Origin: Micromonospora inyonensis
Lineage (GTDB): Bacteria; Actinomycetota; Actinomycetes; Mycobacteriales; Micromonosporaceae
Reading direction: 5' to 3'
DNA: 64,000 nucleotides
Assembly: GCF_900091415.1 (NCBI RefSeq)
Contig: NZ_FMHU01000001.1
Span: forward strand, 3,100,001 to 3,164,000
Shown here piece after piece: positions 47,601-55,774 of this stretch. Below the pieces are notes generated by a model. That model had not been told where the DNA came from. It saw only the letters and a list, made by a program, of their open reading frames with translations, and made no database searches. The number at the start of each line of letters is the position of its first letter. Position 1 is the stretch's first letter. The position numbers and the translations under genes are program-made.

Positions 47601-48765
47601 CGCCGTGGAGACCGAACTGGCGCGGGGCGGCGACGCCCGGATCGCCATGCACCGGCTGCGCGGCACCGAAACCGTCCTGATCGGCCGGGAGCCGGACGAC
47701 CCGACCGCCGAGGGCAGCGCGGCGGACCTCCTCGCGTACGTGACGCGGTTGGGGAGGCGGGCCGGCGCGCTGGCGGCGGCGGACCCGCTGCCCAGCCGGG
47801 GCCGGGCCGTCGACGAGCTGCGGGCCCTGGAGCCGCCGCCGGCCGGCATGCCCGCGCTCAGCGACGCCCGGCTGCTGCAGCTCGCCGCCGCCGGCAGCGG
47901 CGGTGGCGTCGCGGTCAACGCGCAGGGCCAGCTCTACCCGGTGGGGATGCCCGCCGGGCGCGCGCTCCGCCTCGCCGCGGGCGCGCTGGTCGGCCAGACC
48001 CTTGACGCCGACACGGTACGCGCCCGGGTGCGCACCCGCTTTCCGCGCGCCGAGGAGCTGCCGCCCCGGCCGGCGCTGGACGCCCTGCTGCGCGACATCC
48101 CGCTGGTGTGGGACGCGCCGAACAGCCGGTACACCCCGCCGGACCGGACGTCCTCGGTCACCGGCACCCGGATGGTCAGCACGGTCGCGCCGATCCTCGC
48201 CCCGGACGCCGCCGCCCGGACCACCGCCCGGCTCCACCAGACGATCGACCGGCGCGGCTTCCTGGTGGTGCTCACCTCGATCCGCCGGCCCGCCGCCGCC
48301 CGCCGGGCGCTGCTGGAGCGGCTCGACCCGGTCGAGGTGGACGTCACCGCGATCCTGCTCGACCGGCTCCGCTCGCTCGGCTTCCCCTGGGAGTCGATCG
48401 TCGCCGCCGACAACGGCTCACCCACCGACCCGGATTTCCGCTCCCTTGTCGAGCTGGTGCAGCACGAGGTGATGCCGACCATCGAGCAGACCCTCGCCGG
48501 GACCGACCGGCCGGTGCTGATCACCGAGGCCGCCCCGCTGGTCCGCTACCAACAGCTCCGGCTGATCCAGGAGCTGGCCGACCCGACCCGACCCCGCCCG
48601 GCCGCCCGACTGCTGCTCGTGCCGGTCCGCAGCGCCGGATCGGTGTCCCTCGACGGCCAGCAGCTCCCCCTCACCTCGCCGGCCAGCCAGTCGCTGTGGC
48701 TGCCCGAGGAGTGGATCGACGCCGCCACCCCCGCCACCACCCCCGGAAGGAACACCGCTCGATGA
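44620..48765 (+). CDS. pglW: PglW: NERD nuclease-pseudokinase-kinase of type 2 BREX
   Basis: This 1381-aa protein matches PglW of the Pgl/type 2 BREX phage-defence system in length and domains. The N-terminal NERD domain has Asp55, Glu68 and Lys70 (YVIELKHW). A first kinase-like domain (about 235-480) has HRSLNPR, so the catalytic Asp is Ser336, and it is probably a pseudokinase. The second (about 510-780) has Lys544, HRDIKPAN (631-638) and DFS in place of DFG, and looks active. A helix-hairpin-helix-like stretch (about 805-855) and a long C-terminal region follow. In Pgl the kinase phosphorylates itself and is needed for defence. The stop overlaps pglX by ATGA. Confidence 0.9.
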   Translation: MREDSPRWEQINPSAFQHEQEGLRELASYLPDAEPYHVWANVEFVGTDGSINEVDALVLTRSGLYVIELKHWQGSIAGDGQQWRRRLPSGRVRVEDSPLILANRKAKRLRSVIQQYAPPTAKIPFVHAAVFLHARTIRSELDDIGRQHVYGLDGNPGRLDSLKRMLLAPPTDVRHHVDAVRGRQIVELVKGAKIRPSVADRRVNQLQLHQRPFAEGNGWQDFLADHTVDPTQLRRVRFYLTSRAAEEDVPAIRHAAEREFRLLQGIHHPGIARALDLVEHPWGPAVVFDHHKDWVRLDQWLGERDGKLQLAQRLQLVQDLAEIVDHAHSRRLSHRSLNPRAVYVCDPESARPTLVVTDWQTGGRIPGTRLTSLGAATDPASLELFFDDAVRRYQAPEAATLDSLPGHQLDLFSLGALAYRIFSGVEPAASAEELVVAVADGGLQLAAVADGMPQYLVQAIYDATRGDPAQRMKRVGEFLQWLDAVWEELTAPEPEPVVDPLHAHRGDVLDGGLQVLRNLGSGATAIALLVAEDTPEGRRELVLKVARDEQYADRFAAEARTVDKLRDSRVAALARGPVKVGRRTALLLENAGERTLAEELRGGRLALDLLERYGRDLLEIVAFLDGQGVWHRDIKPANLASRPRPKDKQPHLCIFDFSLASVPADQLRAGTTGYLDPFLGPPRRLRYDAAAERFAVAVTLYEMATGALPRWGDGANPATVSVEVTLDPAAFDPAVADRLVAFFAKALARDTAARFDTLDEMTDAWRAIFREIPEPAAVTDDTGSPAPLGRTSPLEGTELTARARSALERLGITTVGELLDAEPSALTRARGVPDATRKEILARTRELRDLLDATGTAPPGPTTAPQAQGIEALCATLLPAPTGRATWHRTALQVLLGQAATGDGDYLRWPSQADAARAVGKSQPELFRAIRRAVDRDWQPHPALTLVRDEIVVLLDGRGGVMSAEEIAEALIAARGSYTPEPKRTAQAIGLVRAAVETELARGGDARIAMHRLRGTETVLIGREPDDPTAEGSAADLLAYVTRLGRRAGALAAADPLPSRGRAVDELRALEPPPAGMPALSDARLLQLAAAGSGGGVAVNAQGQLYPVGMPAGRALRLAAGALVGQTLDADTVRARVRTRFPRAEELPPRPALDALLRDIPLVWDAPNSRYTPPDRTSSVTGTRMVSTVAPILAPDAAARTTARLHQTIDRRGFLVVLTSIRRPAAARRALLERLDPVEVDVTAILLDRLRSLGFPWESIVAADNGSPTDPDFRSLVELVQHEVMPTIEQTLAGTDRPVLITEAAPLVRYQQLRLIQELADPTRPRPAARLLLVPVRSAGSVSLDGQQLPLTSPASQSLWLPEEWIDAATPATTPGRNTAR

Positions 48766-51700
48766 TCGCGCTGAAGGCGCTGCAAGGCCAGGTCACCGCC
48801 CTCACCGACGACCTGCGCGGTCAGGTCTACCGGGACTCGGAGCTGCACTCCTCGCTGGAGAAGGAGCACGGTGCGGCCACGGAGGCCAAACGGACCGCCG
48901 GCGCCTTCGAGACCTGGCTGGAGGACATCCTCGACCAGGCGGCGGTGGCCTGGGTGCTGGGCTGCGTCTTCGTCCGCTTCTGCGAGGACAACAACCTGGT
49001 CGAGCCGCTCTGGATCGGCGGCCCCGAGCCGACCGCCCCCGTCGAGCGGGCGTTGGCGAACCGCCAGCAGCACCTGATCGAGAACCCCCGGCACCACGAC
49101 CGGGAGTGGCTGCGCGAGGCGTTCGGCTACCTGCGCACGCTCAAGGCGACTGGCAAGATCTTCGACGAGCACAACCCGGTGTGGCGCTTCCCGATCAGCG
49201 GCGAGGCCGCCGAGAAGCTCTCCGACTTCTTCCGGCGCGGCCCCGGGCTGGTGTCACTGCGCAAGGACGACCTGGACACCCGCTTCCTGGGCGACCTCTA
49301 CCAGGACCTGTCCACGCACGCGAAGAAGACTTACGCGCTGCTCCAGACCCCGGAGTTCGTGGAGGAGTTCATCCTCGACCGGACCTTCGAACCGGCGGTC
49401 AAGGAGTTCGGCCTGTCGGAAACCTCCGTCATCGACCCGACCTGCGGCTCCGGCCACTTCCTGCTGGGCGCGTTCAAGCGCCTGGTGAACCTATGGAAGA
49501 AGCGCGAACCGGCCACCGACATCCGAGTACTGGTGGAGCGCGCACTCGGCCAGGTGACGGGCGTGGACATCAACCCGTTCGCGGTGGCGATCGCCCGCTT
49601 CCGGCTGCTCATCGCCGGAATGAAGGAGTGCGGGCTGACGTCGCTCGAACGCACGCCGGGTTGGCCGGTACGGGTGGCGACGGGCGACTCACTGTTGCAC
49701 TGGGGACGGACGTCCCGGCACCAGGGTGATCTGATGGCGCAGCTTGAGGGGCGTGACGCCTTTGCGTACGCAACCGAGGATGCCGATGTGCTTGGCCATT
49801 ACCTCGAAGAGGGACAGTACACGGTGGTGGTCGGCAACCCGCCCTACATCACCGTCGCAGACCAGGCCCGCAATCAGCTCTACCGAAGCATCTACCCCGA
49901 GGTCTGCCATCGGCAGTACGCGCTTACGGTGCCTTTCGCCAAGCGCTTTTTTGATCTGGCGAGAAGGTCGGACGAGAACGGCGAGGGAGCTGGTCACGTC
50001 GGCCAGATTACCGGCAACGCTTTCATGAAGCGTGAGTTCGGCAGGAAGCTAATTGAGGATTACTTCGCCTACCAGGTTGAACTGACTGAAGTCATCGATA
50101 CTTCCGGTGCCTACATTCCAGGTCATGGCACACCGACCGTAATTCTCGTTGGTCGCGCCAAGGACCGGCGTCGCCACGCGACCATCCGCGCGGTCCTCGG
50201 TATCCGAGGAGAACCGTCGCAGCCGGCCATACCTGCAGAGGGGATGGTGTGGTCATCGATTGTAGCCAACATCGATTCCCAGGGGTCTGGCTCTGAGTGG
50301 GTGAGCGTTCATGACACCGATAGGTCTCGCCTGAACGCCTATCCGTGGAGCCTGTCCGGCGGTGGTGCTGGCGAATTGCACTCCGCCCTAAGCCTTGGCC
50401 GGCGGCGACTGGATTCTGAGATCGAGGTTATCGGCCGCACGACCCATACTGGACTGGACGAGGCGTTTTACCTGCCTGCTACCTCGGCGGCGACGCGAGG
50501 ATTGGCCGAGGCGGTTGTGCCGGTAGTTCTCGGCGAAGACGTCCGGGATTTTAATCTGACAGCGCCGACCGTGACCATGTTTCCCTATGACGAAGCCGGT
50601 AATCCGCGTCCCCTTTCGAGCAAGGAGGAGGGTTACTACTGGCTGACGCGCGCGTGGCTACGATCCAGGCTGGATTTCGGCAGCACCCCGGAGGAGCGTG
50701 GGCTGCGCTGGTGGGATCACAGTATGTTCTTCCCCAAACGCTATCGTGTTGGCTCTTCAATTGCCTTTGCTTTTGTGGCGACGCATAACCACTTCGTGTT
50801 GGACCGAGGGGGGAAGGTTTTTAAGCAGTCTGCGCCGGTCATTAAGTTGCCGGAGGAGGCGAGTGAAGATGATCATCTACGACTCCTTGGTTACTTGAAC
50901 AGTTCAACCGCCTGCTTTTGGCTGAAACAGGTTAGCCACAACAAGGGGAATGGTGGAATTGGTGGTGGGATTGGCGACGAAGATTGGGAGCCAAGGTATG
51001 AGTTTACTGGGACCAAGCTTCAAGATTTTCCGCTGCCCGAGGTCTATCCATTCGGGCGAGCGCGGCTACTCGACTCGCTGGCGCAGCAACTCGCCAGTCT
51101 GACGCCCGCAGCGGTCGCTGCTGTACCGGGCCGTGAACGGATGAATCTAGTGTGCGTCGATTACCACTCGACCCGCGCGCAGATGATTGCCGTGCAGGAG
51201 GAGTTGGACTGGGAGGTCTATCGGCTTTATGGGCTGCTGGATGAGGACCTGACCTGTGCCGAGCCGCCGGAGCTGAAGCTGGGGGAGCGCGCGTTCGAGA
51301 TTGTGCTGGCGCGGAAGATGGCGGCCGGCGAGGTGGAGACGCAGTGGTTCGCGCGGCACGGGTCGACGCCGATCACGGAGCTGCCGGCGCACTGGCCGGA
51401 GGAGTACCGAAGGCTGGTGGAGCGGCGGATCGAGGTCATCGAGTCGGATCGCAACATCGCGCTGATCGAGCGGCCGGAGTGCAAGCGGCGATGGGCCACC
51501 GAGGGCTGGGACGCCATGCAGGCGAAGGCGCTGCGGGAGTGGCTGCTCGACCGGCTGGAGGCTCCCGAGCTGTGGGGTGACCGGCCGACGCCGCAGTCCG
51601 TGGCGCAGCTCGCCGACAAGGTGCGCCACGACGAGGATTTCCGTTCGGTGCTGGAGCTGTGGGTCGGGCGGGACGACTACGACCTGACCAAGACGCTCGC

Positions 51701-52268
51701 CAAGCTTGTCGCTGAGGAGCACGTCCCCTACCTGCCCGCCTACCGCTACAAGCCGTCCGGGCTGCGCAAGCGGGTGCAGTGGGAGCGCACCTGGGCGCAG
51801 CAGCGCCTGGAGGACGCGGGCGAGAGCGTGGACATCAAGGTCCCGCCGAAGTACACCTCGGCCGACTTCGCCAAGCCGTCGTACTGGCGGGCGCGGGGCA
51901 AGCTCGACGTGCCGAAGGAGCGCTTCATCTCGTACCCAAAGGCGGGCCGCGACAGCGACGGCACGGAACTGCTCGGGTGGGCCGGGTGGGACCACCTCGC
52001 GCAGGCCCAGGCGCTGGCGACCGTCTACCTCGACCGGAAGCTCCAGGCGGCCTGGCCGGCGGAGCGGCTACTGCCGATCCTCGCCGGGATCAACGAGCTG
52101 GAGCCGTGGCTGCACCAGTGGTACGCCGACGAACGCCCCGACTTCCCCGGCTCCCCGGCGCAGTTCTTCACGGACCTTGTTGACGCCGAGCTGTCGCAGC
52201 TCGGTGCCGACCGGGCGACCCTGCTGACGCTGCGGGGCCTTGCCGTCGAAGGCCGCGACCGTGCGTAG
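48762..52268 (+). CDS. pglX: PglX: BREX adenine-specific DNA methyltransferase
   Basis: This 1168-aa class I methyltransferase has the SAM motif DPTCGSGHF (225-233), VDINPFAVAIARFRLLIA and catalytic NPPY (359-362), so it should make N6-methyladenine. In BREX this marks host DNA, and in Streptomyces Pgl it has been linked to modification of phage DNA. The ATG overlaps the pglW stop, with GGAAGG 11 nt upstream. The central part (about 49,720-51,240) has clearly lower GC than both ends: one 60-nt line at 50761 is 53%, against 77% at 49021. This indicates an exchanged target-recognition region. A G6 run is at 50808-50813. Confidence 0.92.
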   Translation: MIALKALQGQVTALTDDLRGQVYRDSELHSSLEKEHGAATEAKRTAGAFETWLEDILDQAAVAWVLGCVFVRFCEDNNLVEPLWIGGPEPTAPVERALANRQQHLIENPRHHDREWLREAFGYLRTLKATGKIFDEHNPVWRFPISGEAAEKLSDFFRRGPGLVSLRKDDLDTRFLGDLYQDLSTHAKKTYALLQTPEFVEEFILDRTFEPAVKEFGLSETSVIDPTCGSGHFLLGAFKRLVNLWKKREPATDIRVLVERALGQVTGVDINPFAVAIARFRLLIAGMKECGLTSLERTPGWPVRVATGDSLLHWGRTSRHQGDLMAQLEGRDAFAYATEDADVLGHYLEEGQYTVVVGNPPYITVADQARNQLYRSIYPEVCHRQYALTVPFAKRFFDLARRSDENGEGAGHVGQITGNAFMKREFGRKLIEDYFAYQVELTEVIDTSGAYIPGHGTPTVILVGRAKDRRRHATIRAVLGIRGEPSQPAIPAEGMVWSSIVANIDSQGSGSEWVSVHDTDRSRLNAYPWSLSGGGAGELHSALSLGRRRLDSEIEVIGRTTHTGLDEAFYLPATSAATRGLAEAVVPVVLGEDVRDFNLTAPTVTMFPYDEAGNPRPLSSKEEGYYWLTRAWLRSRLDFGSTPEERGLRWWDHSMFFPKRYRVGSSIAFAFVATHNHFVLDRGGKVFKQSAPVIKLPEEASEDDHLRLLGYLNSSTACFWLKQVSHNKGNGGIGGGIGDEDWEPRYEFTGTKLQDFPLPEVYPFGRARLLDSLAQQLASLTPAAVAAVPGRERMNLVCVDYHSTRAQMIAVQEELDWEVYRLYGLLDEDLTCAEPPELKLGERAFEIVLARKMAAGEVETQWFARHGSTPITELPAHWPEEYRRLVERRIEVIESDRNIALIERPECKRRWATEGWDAMQAKALREWLLDRLEAPELWGDRPTPQSVAQLADKVRHDEDFRSVLELWVGRDDYDLTKTLAKLVAEEHVPYLPAYRYKPSGLRKRVQWERTWAQQRLEDAGESVDIKVPPKYTSADFAKPSYWRARGKLDVPKERFISYPKAGRDSDGTELLGWAGWDHLAQAQALATVYLDRKLQAAWPAERLLPILAGINELEPWLHQWYADERPDFPGSPAQFFTDLVDAELSQLGADRATLLTLRGLAVEGRDRA

Positions 52269-52272
52269 GAGC

Positions 52273-53547
52273 ATGGGTGACGTGCCGAGCGCCGGGAAGC
52301 TGCGCGGTTTCTTCGACGGCTTCGAGGGTTACCGCAGTGCGCGGGTCGCAGACCTGGACCGGGTGCTCCGTTCGGGCATCGTGGCTTTGGACACGAACGT
52401 GCTCCTCGACCTGTACCGGTACGCGCGGGAGCCCCGGAACCAGATCTTCTCCGCGCTGGAGGCGGTGGCCGGCGCGCTGTTCTTGCCCGCGCAGGTGCTG
52501 ACGGAGTTCTGGCGCAACCGGGACGAGGTCATGCGGGAGGTCATCGCCACGAACTCGGTGGGTGGCCTTCGGGAGGCCCGCAAGAAGGCGGCGGGTGAGA
52601 TTTCCGCCTGGGGTAACCGGACGATGTCCGGCAGCGAGGCCGCAGAGCTGCATACGTTGCTGGATGCCGCTTTCCGGCAGGTGATCGCTCGCGTCGAGCA
52701 GGGTGGGAGCGGGCTCAACCTTCGTGACGCGCTTCGGGATCTCAAGGAGGATCCCGTGCTGGCGCGGCTCGAAGCGTTGTTCGACGGTCGCGCCGGCGAG
52801 CCCTTCACCCCCGAGCGGTTCGCGGAGCTGGTCGCCGTCGGTCGGGAGCGGTTCGCGCGTCGACTGCCGCCCGGCTACCTGGACGCGGAGAAGGCGGATC
52901 AGCAGGAGGAGGGCACCGGCGACTACCTGATCTGGGAGCAACTGATCGCGTACGCCGCAGCCGAGCGCAAGGATCTCCTCTTCGTCACCCGTGACCGCAA
53001 GGAGGACTGGTGGCGGCTCGATGCTGCTCGGGAGCCCATCGGGCCGCGGGTCGAGCTGATCAAGGAGATGGCCGACCGGGCTGGCGTCGGCTTCTTTATG
53101 GCGTTGCCGCAGGACTTCCTGGAGTTGGCGGCCGAGGCGTTCAAAGTCGAGGTCAGCGAGAGCACGCTCGACACCACCGAGCGTATGGCCGAGGAACCCG
53201 AGCCCGAAGGACCGCTGCCGTGGACCCGCGAACTGTTCGAGACGCTGCTGACCCGACTTGACGAGTGGAACTATCCGCTGCGGGTCGATGTGCTCCGGGA
53301 GGCGGCGCGGGACCCGAAGGGCTTCATCCCTCGTCGCCGGATCTACGAACTCGGCGAGTACCCGGACGAACGGCTCCTGGTCGGGTTCACTCGGCCGATC
53401 ATCAACGCGATGCGCACCCTTGAGGAGACGGGCGACCTGCCTGGAGGGCTCGAACCGGCCTTGCGCGCCCACTATCTCCGGCCCGGCAAGGCAGAGGGCT
53501 TCGTCGTGCCCCGGTCCATCGTCGAATGCGTAGCCGGTGAGGACTGA
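52273..53547 (+). CDS. PIN-like-domain protein, pglX-coupled
   Basis: This 424-aa protein begins with a PIN-like nuclease domain of the PIN_8 (DUF4935-like) kind: IVALDTNVLLDLYRY with Asp40, then FLPAQVLTEFWRNRDEVM with an acidic partner, and DLLFVTRDRKEDWW with the C-terminal acidic residue. PIN domains cut RNA or DNA with metal ions. The remaining residues (about 290-424) form an acidic helical region and a winged-helix-like tail (LPGGLEPALRAHYLRPGKAEGFVVP). It starts 4 bp after pglX, so it is very likely part of the same operon. The ATG is preferred, although GGAG is close. A GTG at 52282 is an alternative. Confidence 0.78.
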   Translation: MGDVPSAGKLRGFFDGFEGYRSARVADLDRVLRSGIVALDTNVLLDLYRYAREPRNQIFSALEAVAGALFLPAQVLTEFWRNRDEVMREVIATNSVGGLREARKKAAGEISAWGNRTMSGSEAAELHTLLDAAFRQVIARVEQGGSGLNLRDALRDLKEDPVLARLEALFDGRAGEPFTPERFAELVAVGRERFARRLPPGYLDAEKADQQEEGTGDYLIWEQLIAYAAAERKDLLFVTRDRKEDWWRLDAAREPIGPRVELIKEMADRAGVGFFMALPQDFLELAAEAFKVEVSESTLDTTERMAEEPEPEGPLPWTRELFETLLTRLDEWNYPLRVDVLREAARDPKGFIPRRRIYELGEYPDERLLVGFTRPIINAMRTLEETGDLPGGLEPALRAHYLRPGKAEGFVVPRSIVECVAGED

Positions 53548-53617
53548 CAGGCTCGAACAGGGCGACAGGAAGCTACAGCGCTAACCACCTTGGCAGGGTG
53601 AGCAGAGGGGACGGGTT

Positions 53618-53995
53618 GTGGGAAGAACTGGGCATTTTGCCTACGCGGTCGGTCAGCGGGTCGACAGCCAGTGGAGGAGGCGAACGGTCCACTTCACCGA
53701 GCTTATGCAGGAGACGCTGCCCATCATGCGGGGCGTCCTGATCTCCGTTGCTCTTCGCGGCCAGACGATCACCTACAAAGAGCTTTCGATTGCCATCGAC
53801 CAGCGGTACCACTACCGCCAGCTTGGTGATCTTCTTGATGTGCTGTCGCAGGACTGCTTTGATCACGATGAACCATCGCTTGCTGCGTTGGTAACCCGCG
53901 GTGACACGCGTGAGCCAGGGGATGCCTTCATCGGAGACGCAGGGACTGAGCAGACCGCCTGCTACCAGTATTGGTCCGATCGAAGAAAGTCGTAG
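53618..53995 (+). CDS. small low-GC protein of unknown function in the defence cargo
   Basis: This 125-aa protein has a GTG start with AGGGG at 7-nt spacing. The sequence ... GQTITYKELSIAIDQRYHYRQLGDLLDVLSQDCFDHDEPSLAALVTRGDTREPGDAFIGD resembles a winged-helix or alkyltransferase-like small fold (a strand after TYxEL, then a conserved PSLxALVT-GxPGxxF pattern), but I cannot name a family. Codon third positions are less G/C-biased than in flanking genes, suggesting recent acquisition. It lies 70 bp after the PIN gene on the same strand and may be co-transcribed. Confidence 0.65.
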   Translation: MGRTGHFAYAVGQRVDSQWRRRTVHFTELMQETLPIMRGVLISVALRGQTITYKELSIAIDQRYHYRQLGDLLDVLSQDCFDHDEPSLAALVTRGDTREPGDAFIGDAGTEQTACYQYWSDRRKS

Positions 53996-54059
53996 GTGCC
54001 GCTTGCTGCCCCGTCTCAGGCCCCATGGTTTGCGCGACGAGCAGCGGGCCAGGACGCGT

Positions 54060-54086
54060 GAACGCCCCGGGCGGGCCGGGGCGTTC
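54060..54086. terminator. 10-bp hairpin between convergent genes
   Basis: GAACGCCCCG (54060-54069) and CGGGGCGTTC (54077-54086) pair perfectly around a 7-nt loop. It lies between the 125-aa gene and the DUF397 gene, which converge here, and marks the end of the pglW-pglX-PIN transcript. Confidence 0.75.
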
Positions 54087-54100
54087 GTACTGCGCGGGCG

Positions 54101-54295
54101 TCAGTGGGTGGTTCTCGTGGCCCGCACGAAGGTGGTCCAGGCGGTGGGGGTGAAGGTGAGGGCCGGGCCTGCCGGGTCCTTGCTGTCGCGTACGGCGACG
54201 AGGCCGGGCAGGTTGTCAGCCACCTCGATGCACTCGCCGCCGTTGCTGCCGCTGCGGGTGCTCTTGCGCCACCGGGCACCGGTCAGATCAGCCAT
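54101..54295 (-). CDS. DUF397 small protein
   Basis: This 64-aa DUF397 protein (MADLTGARWRKSTRSGSNGGECIEVADN ... AVRDSKDPAGPALTFTP) contains the family core WRKSxxSxxxGxCVEVA. These small proteins are typical partners of the Scr1-type regulator encoded just upstream, with which it overlaps by 8 bp. Known pairs act in morphological and antibiotic regulation in actinomycetes. Some may be toxin-antitoxin-like. Confidence 0.85.
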   Translation of the reverse strand: MADLTGARWRKSTRSGSNGGECIEVADNLPGLVAVRDSKDPAGPALTFTPTAWTTFVRATRTTH

Positions 54296-55169
54296 GGTGT
54301 ACCTCCCCAACGATCTTGTCGATCAGCCGCCTCGATTGTCCCTGGTCGAAAGCGAGTTCATCGATGCTCATCCAGACCTTCTCATATGCGGCGAATTCCT
54401 GGGGCCGGTCGAGGTACAGCGCACCGGTCCACGACTCGCTGTAGACAACTGGCGGTTCGGGTGTTGTCCGGGTGCCTGGCGGGAACTCCAGCATCACGAA
54501 CGTGCCAGCTTCGACGCCACGATGGAGCCCAGCCGTAAGCGGCAGCACGCGGATCGAGACGTTCGGTCGTTCGCTGAGCGCGAGCAGGTGCCGGAGCTGG
54601 CTCGCCATCGTTGCGCTGCTACCTACGACCCGCAGTAGCGCTGCCTCGGAGAGAACGACCGCGCATCGAGGAGCCGGCGGCAAACGGCGGCTCAGGAGCG
54701 CTTGCCGCTGTAGTCGCACCTCAACCAGCCGTTCCCGCTCGTCGTCACCGACCTCGGATCGGTGCTGGTATACGGCGTGGGCGTACTCCCTCGTTTGCAG
54801 AAGTCCCGGAATCATCGCGTCGTAGAAGAACCTGAGCCGGTGGGCTGCCTGTTCCAGGCCCACGTACAGCTCGAACCACTCCGGTATGGCGTCGCCGTAG
54901 GCGTGCCACCAGCCTCTTGCCTTCGTCTCGCTCGCCAGGGCAGCCAGTGCACCGGTCAGCTCCGGGGTGGCGTCGTAGAGCTGGCACATCGCCCGGACGT
55001 CCACCGAGCGCACCGACCCGAGGCCGCTCTCGATCCGCCACACCTTCTGCCGGCTGCACTCCAGTGCCTCGGCCGCCGCGTCCAGGGTGACCCCCGCCTC
55101 GGTGCGCAACTGTCGCAGCGCCCGACCGAGCTGCCGTCGCGGCACCGTCGAACCCATGTCTTCGGCCAA
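54288..55169 (-). CDS. XRE-family regulator of the Scr1 type (HTH plus DUF5753)
   Basis: This 293-aa protein has an N-terminal helix-turn-helix (RQLGRALRQLRTEAGVTLDAAAEALECSRQKVWRIESGLGSVR, about 12-55) and a C-terminal DUF5753 domain (RFFYDAMIPGLLQTREYAHAVYQ ... VYSESWTGALYLDRPQEFAAYEKVWMSIDELAF). TTG at 55169 is chosen because GGAGG lies 8 nt upstream, while the ATG at 55157 is 20 nt from it. It overlaps the DUF397 gene. A role in controlling the surrounding cargo is possible, but the pair is common genome-wide in actinomycetes. Confidence 0.85.
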   Translation of the reverse strand: MAEDMGSTVPRRQLGRALRQLRTEAGVTLDAAAEALECSRQKVWRIESGLGSVRSVDVRAMCQLYDATPELTGALAALASETKARGWWHAYGDAIPEWFELYVGLEQAAHRLRFFYDAMIPGLLQTREYAHAVYQHRSEVGDDERERLVEVRLQRQALLSRRLPPAPRCAVVLSEAALLRVVGSSATMASQLRHLLALSERPNVSIRVLPLTAGLHRGVEAGTFVMLEFPPGTRTTPEPPVVYSESWTGALYLDRPQEFAAYEKVWMSIDELAFDQGQSRRLIDKIVGEVHHG

Positions 55170-55414
55170 CGATCACGCCTCCATCCGTTTTTTTAACATC
55201 CGGAACACCGCCTCTGGAATACCTAACTGTTGGGCATAAATAAGTCAAGAATCGGGGCCGGAAAATGTTGCGCCAGTGCTGGTCAGGGCCGCAGGATGGC
55301 CGTGGCGCGGCGGTCTCCGCTTCCCCCGGTTCCGGCCGCCGCGTCCACTTCTCTGACGTCCTGACCTGCGGGTATAGGTCGTCTTCGCGATTACGGAAAG
55401 GAGCGGGTCGCCCC

Positions 55415-55774
55415 GTGCGCGCATTTCTCCGTCGAGCTGTCGAAATTGGTCGCCGCGCGATTGGCATTCGGTGGGAATCCCAGCGAGAACCGGTCCGCTC
55501 GGAGGCTCCCAGCGGGCGCGGGACCGCGTACCGGAGTCGGGCGGCCGGACCGCTGCGGCCCTGGCAGGTGCGCGACCGGCTGTTCACCCCGCGCGGCCGG
55601 CACGGGGTGGACGCGGCCGAGGTGCGGATCTTCCTCGACCGGGTCGCCGACGACCTGGCCGCCTGCTACGCCGAGGTGGCCCGTGCCCACGCCGAGGCCG
55701 ACCGGGTCAGGGAGGCCCTGCGGCAGTGGCAGACCGAGATGGCCCAGCGCGGATCAATGGCGGGTGCCCGGTGA
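55415..55774 (+). CDS. DivIVA-domain small protein
   Basis: This 119-aa protein has a basic N-terminus and a DivIVA-like segment PWQVRDRLFTPRGRHGVDAAEVRIFLDRVADDLAACYAEVARAHAEADRVREALRQW, the membrane-curvature and coiled-coil pattern of DivIVA/Wag31-type domains. The GTG has AAGGAG 11 nt upstream. It overlaps the next gene by 4 bp (GTGA). Together with the two downstream genes it forms a tightly coupled three-gene operon of unknown function. The 245-bp gap before it is AT-richer and holds the divergent promoters of this gene and the Scr1-like gene. Confidence 0.65.
   Translation: MRAFLRRAVEIGRRAIGIRWESQREPVRSEAPSGRGTAYRSRAAGPLRPWQVRDRLFTPRGRHGVDAAEVRIFLDRVADDLAACYAEVARAHAEADRVREALRQWQTEMAQRGSMAGAR

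Noticed and set aside
46375..48237. 620-codon minus-strand open frame opposite pglW
   Set aside because: The composition is Gly/Val/Arg-rich without domains. The plus strand encodes the kinase and C-terminal part of PglW.
48108..48761. Extension of pglX upstream through the pglW C-terminus
   Set aside because: The upstream part is Arg/Pro/Gly shadow sequence. The ATG at 48762 overlaps the pglW stop and starts the family N-terminus.
52240..52272. TTG start of the PIN gene overlapping pglX
   Set aside because: The added residues do not look like part of a PIN protein, and the ATG at 52273 is a better start.
54016..54279. Minus-strand frame overlapping the DUF397 gene
   Set aside because: It is out of frame with the clear DUF397 domain and has shadow composition.
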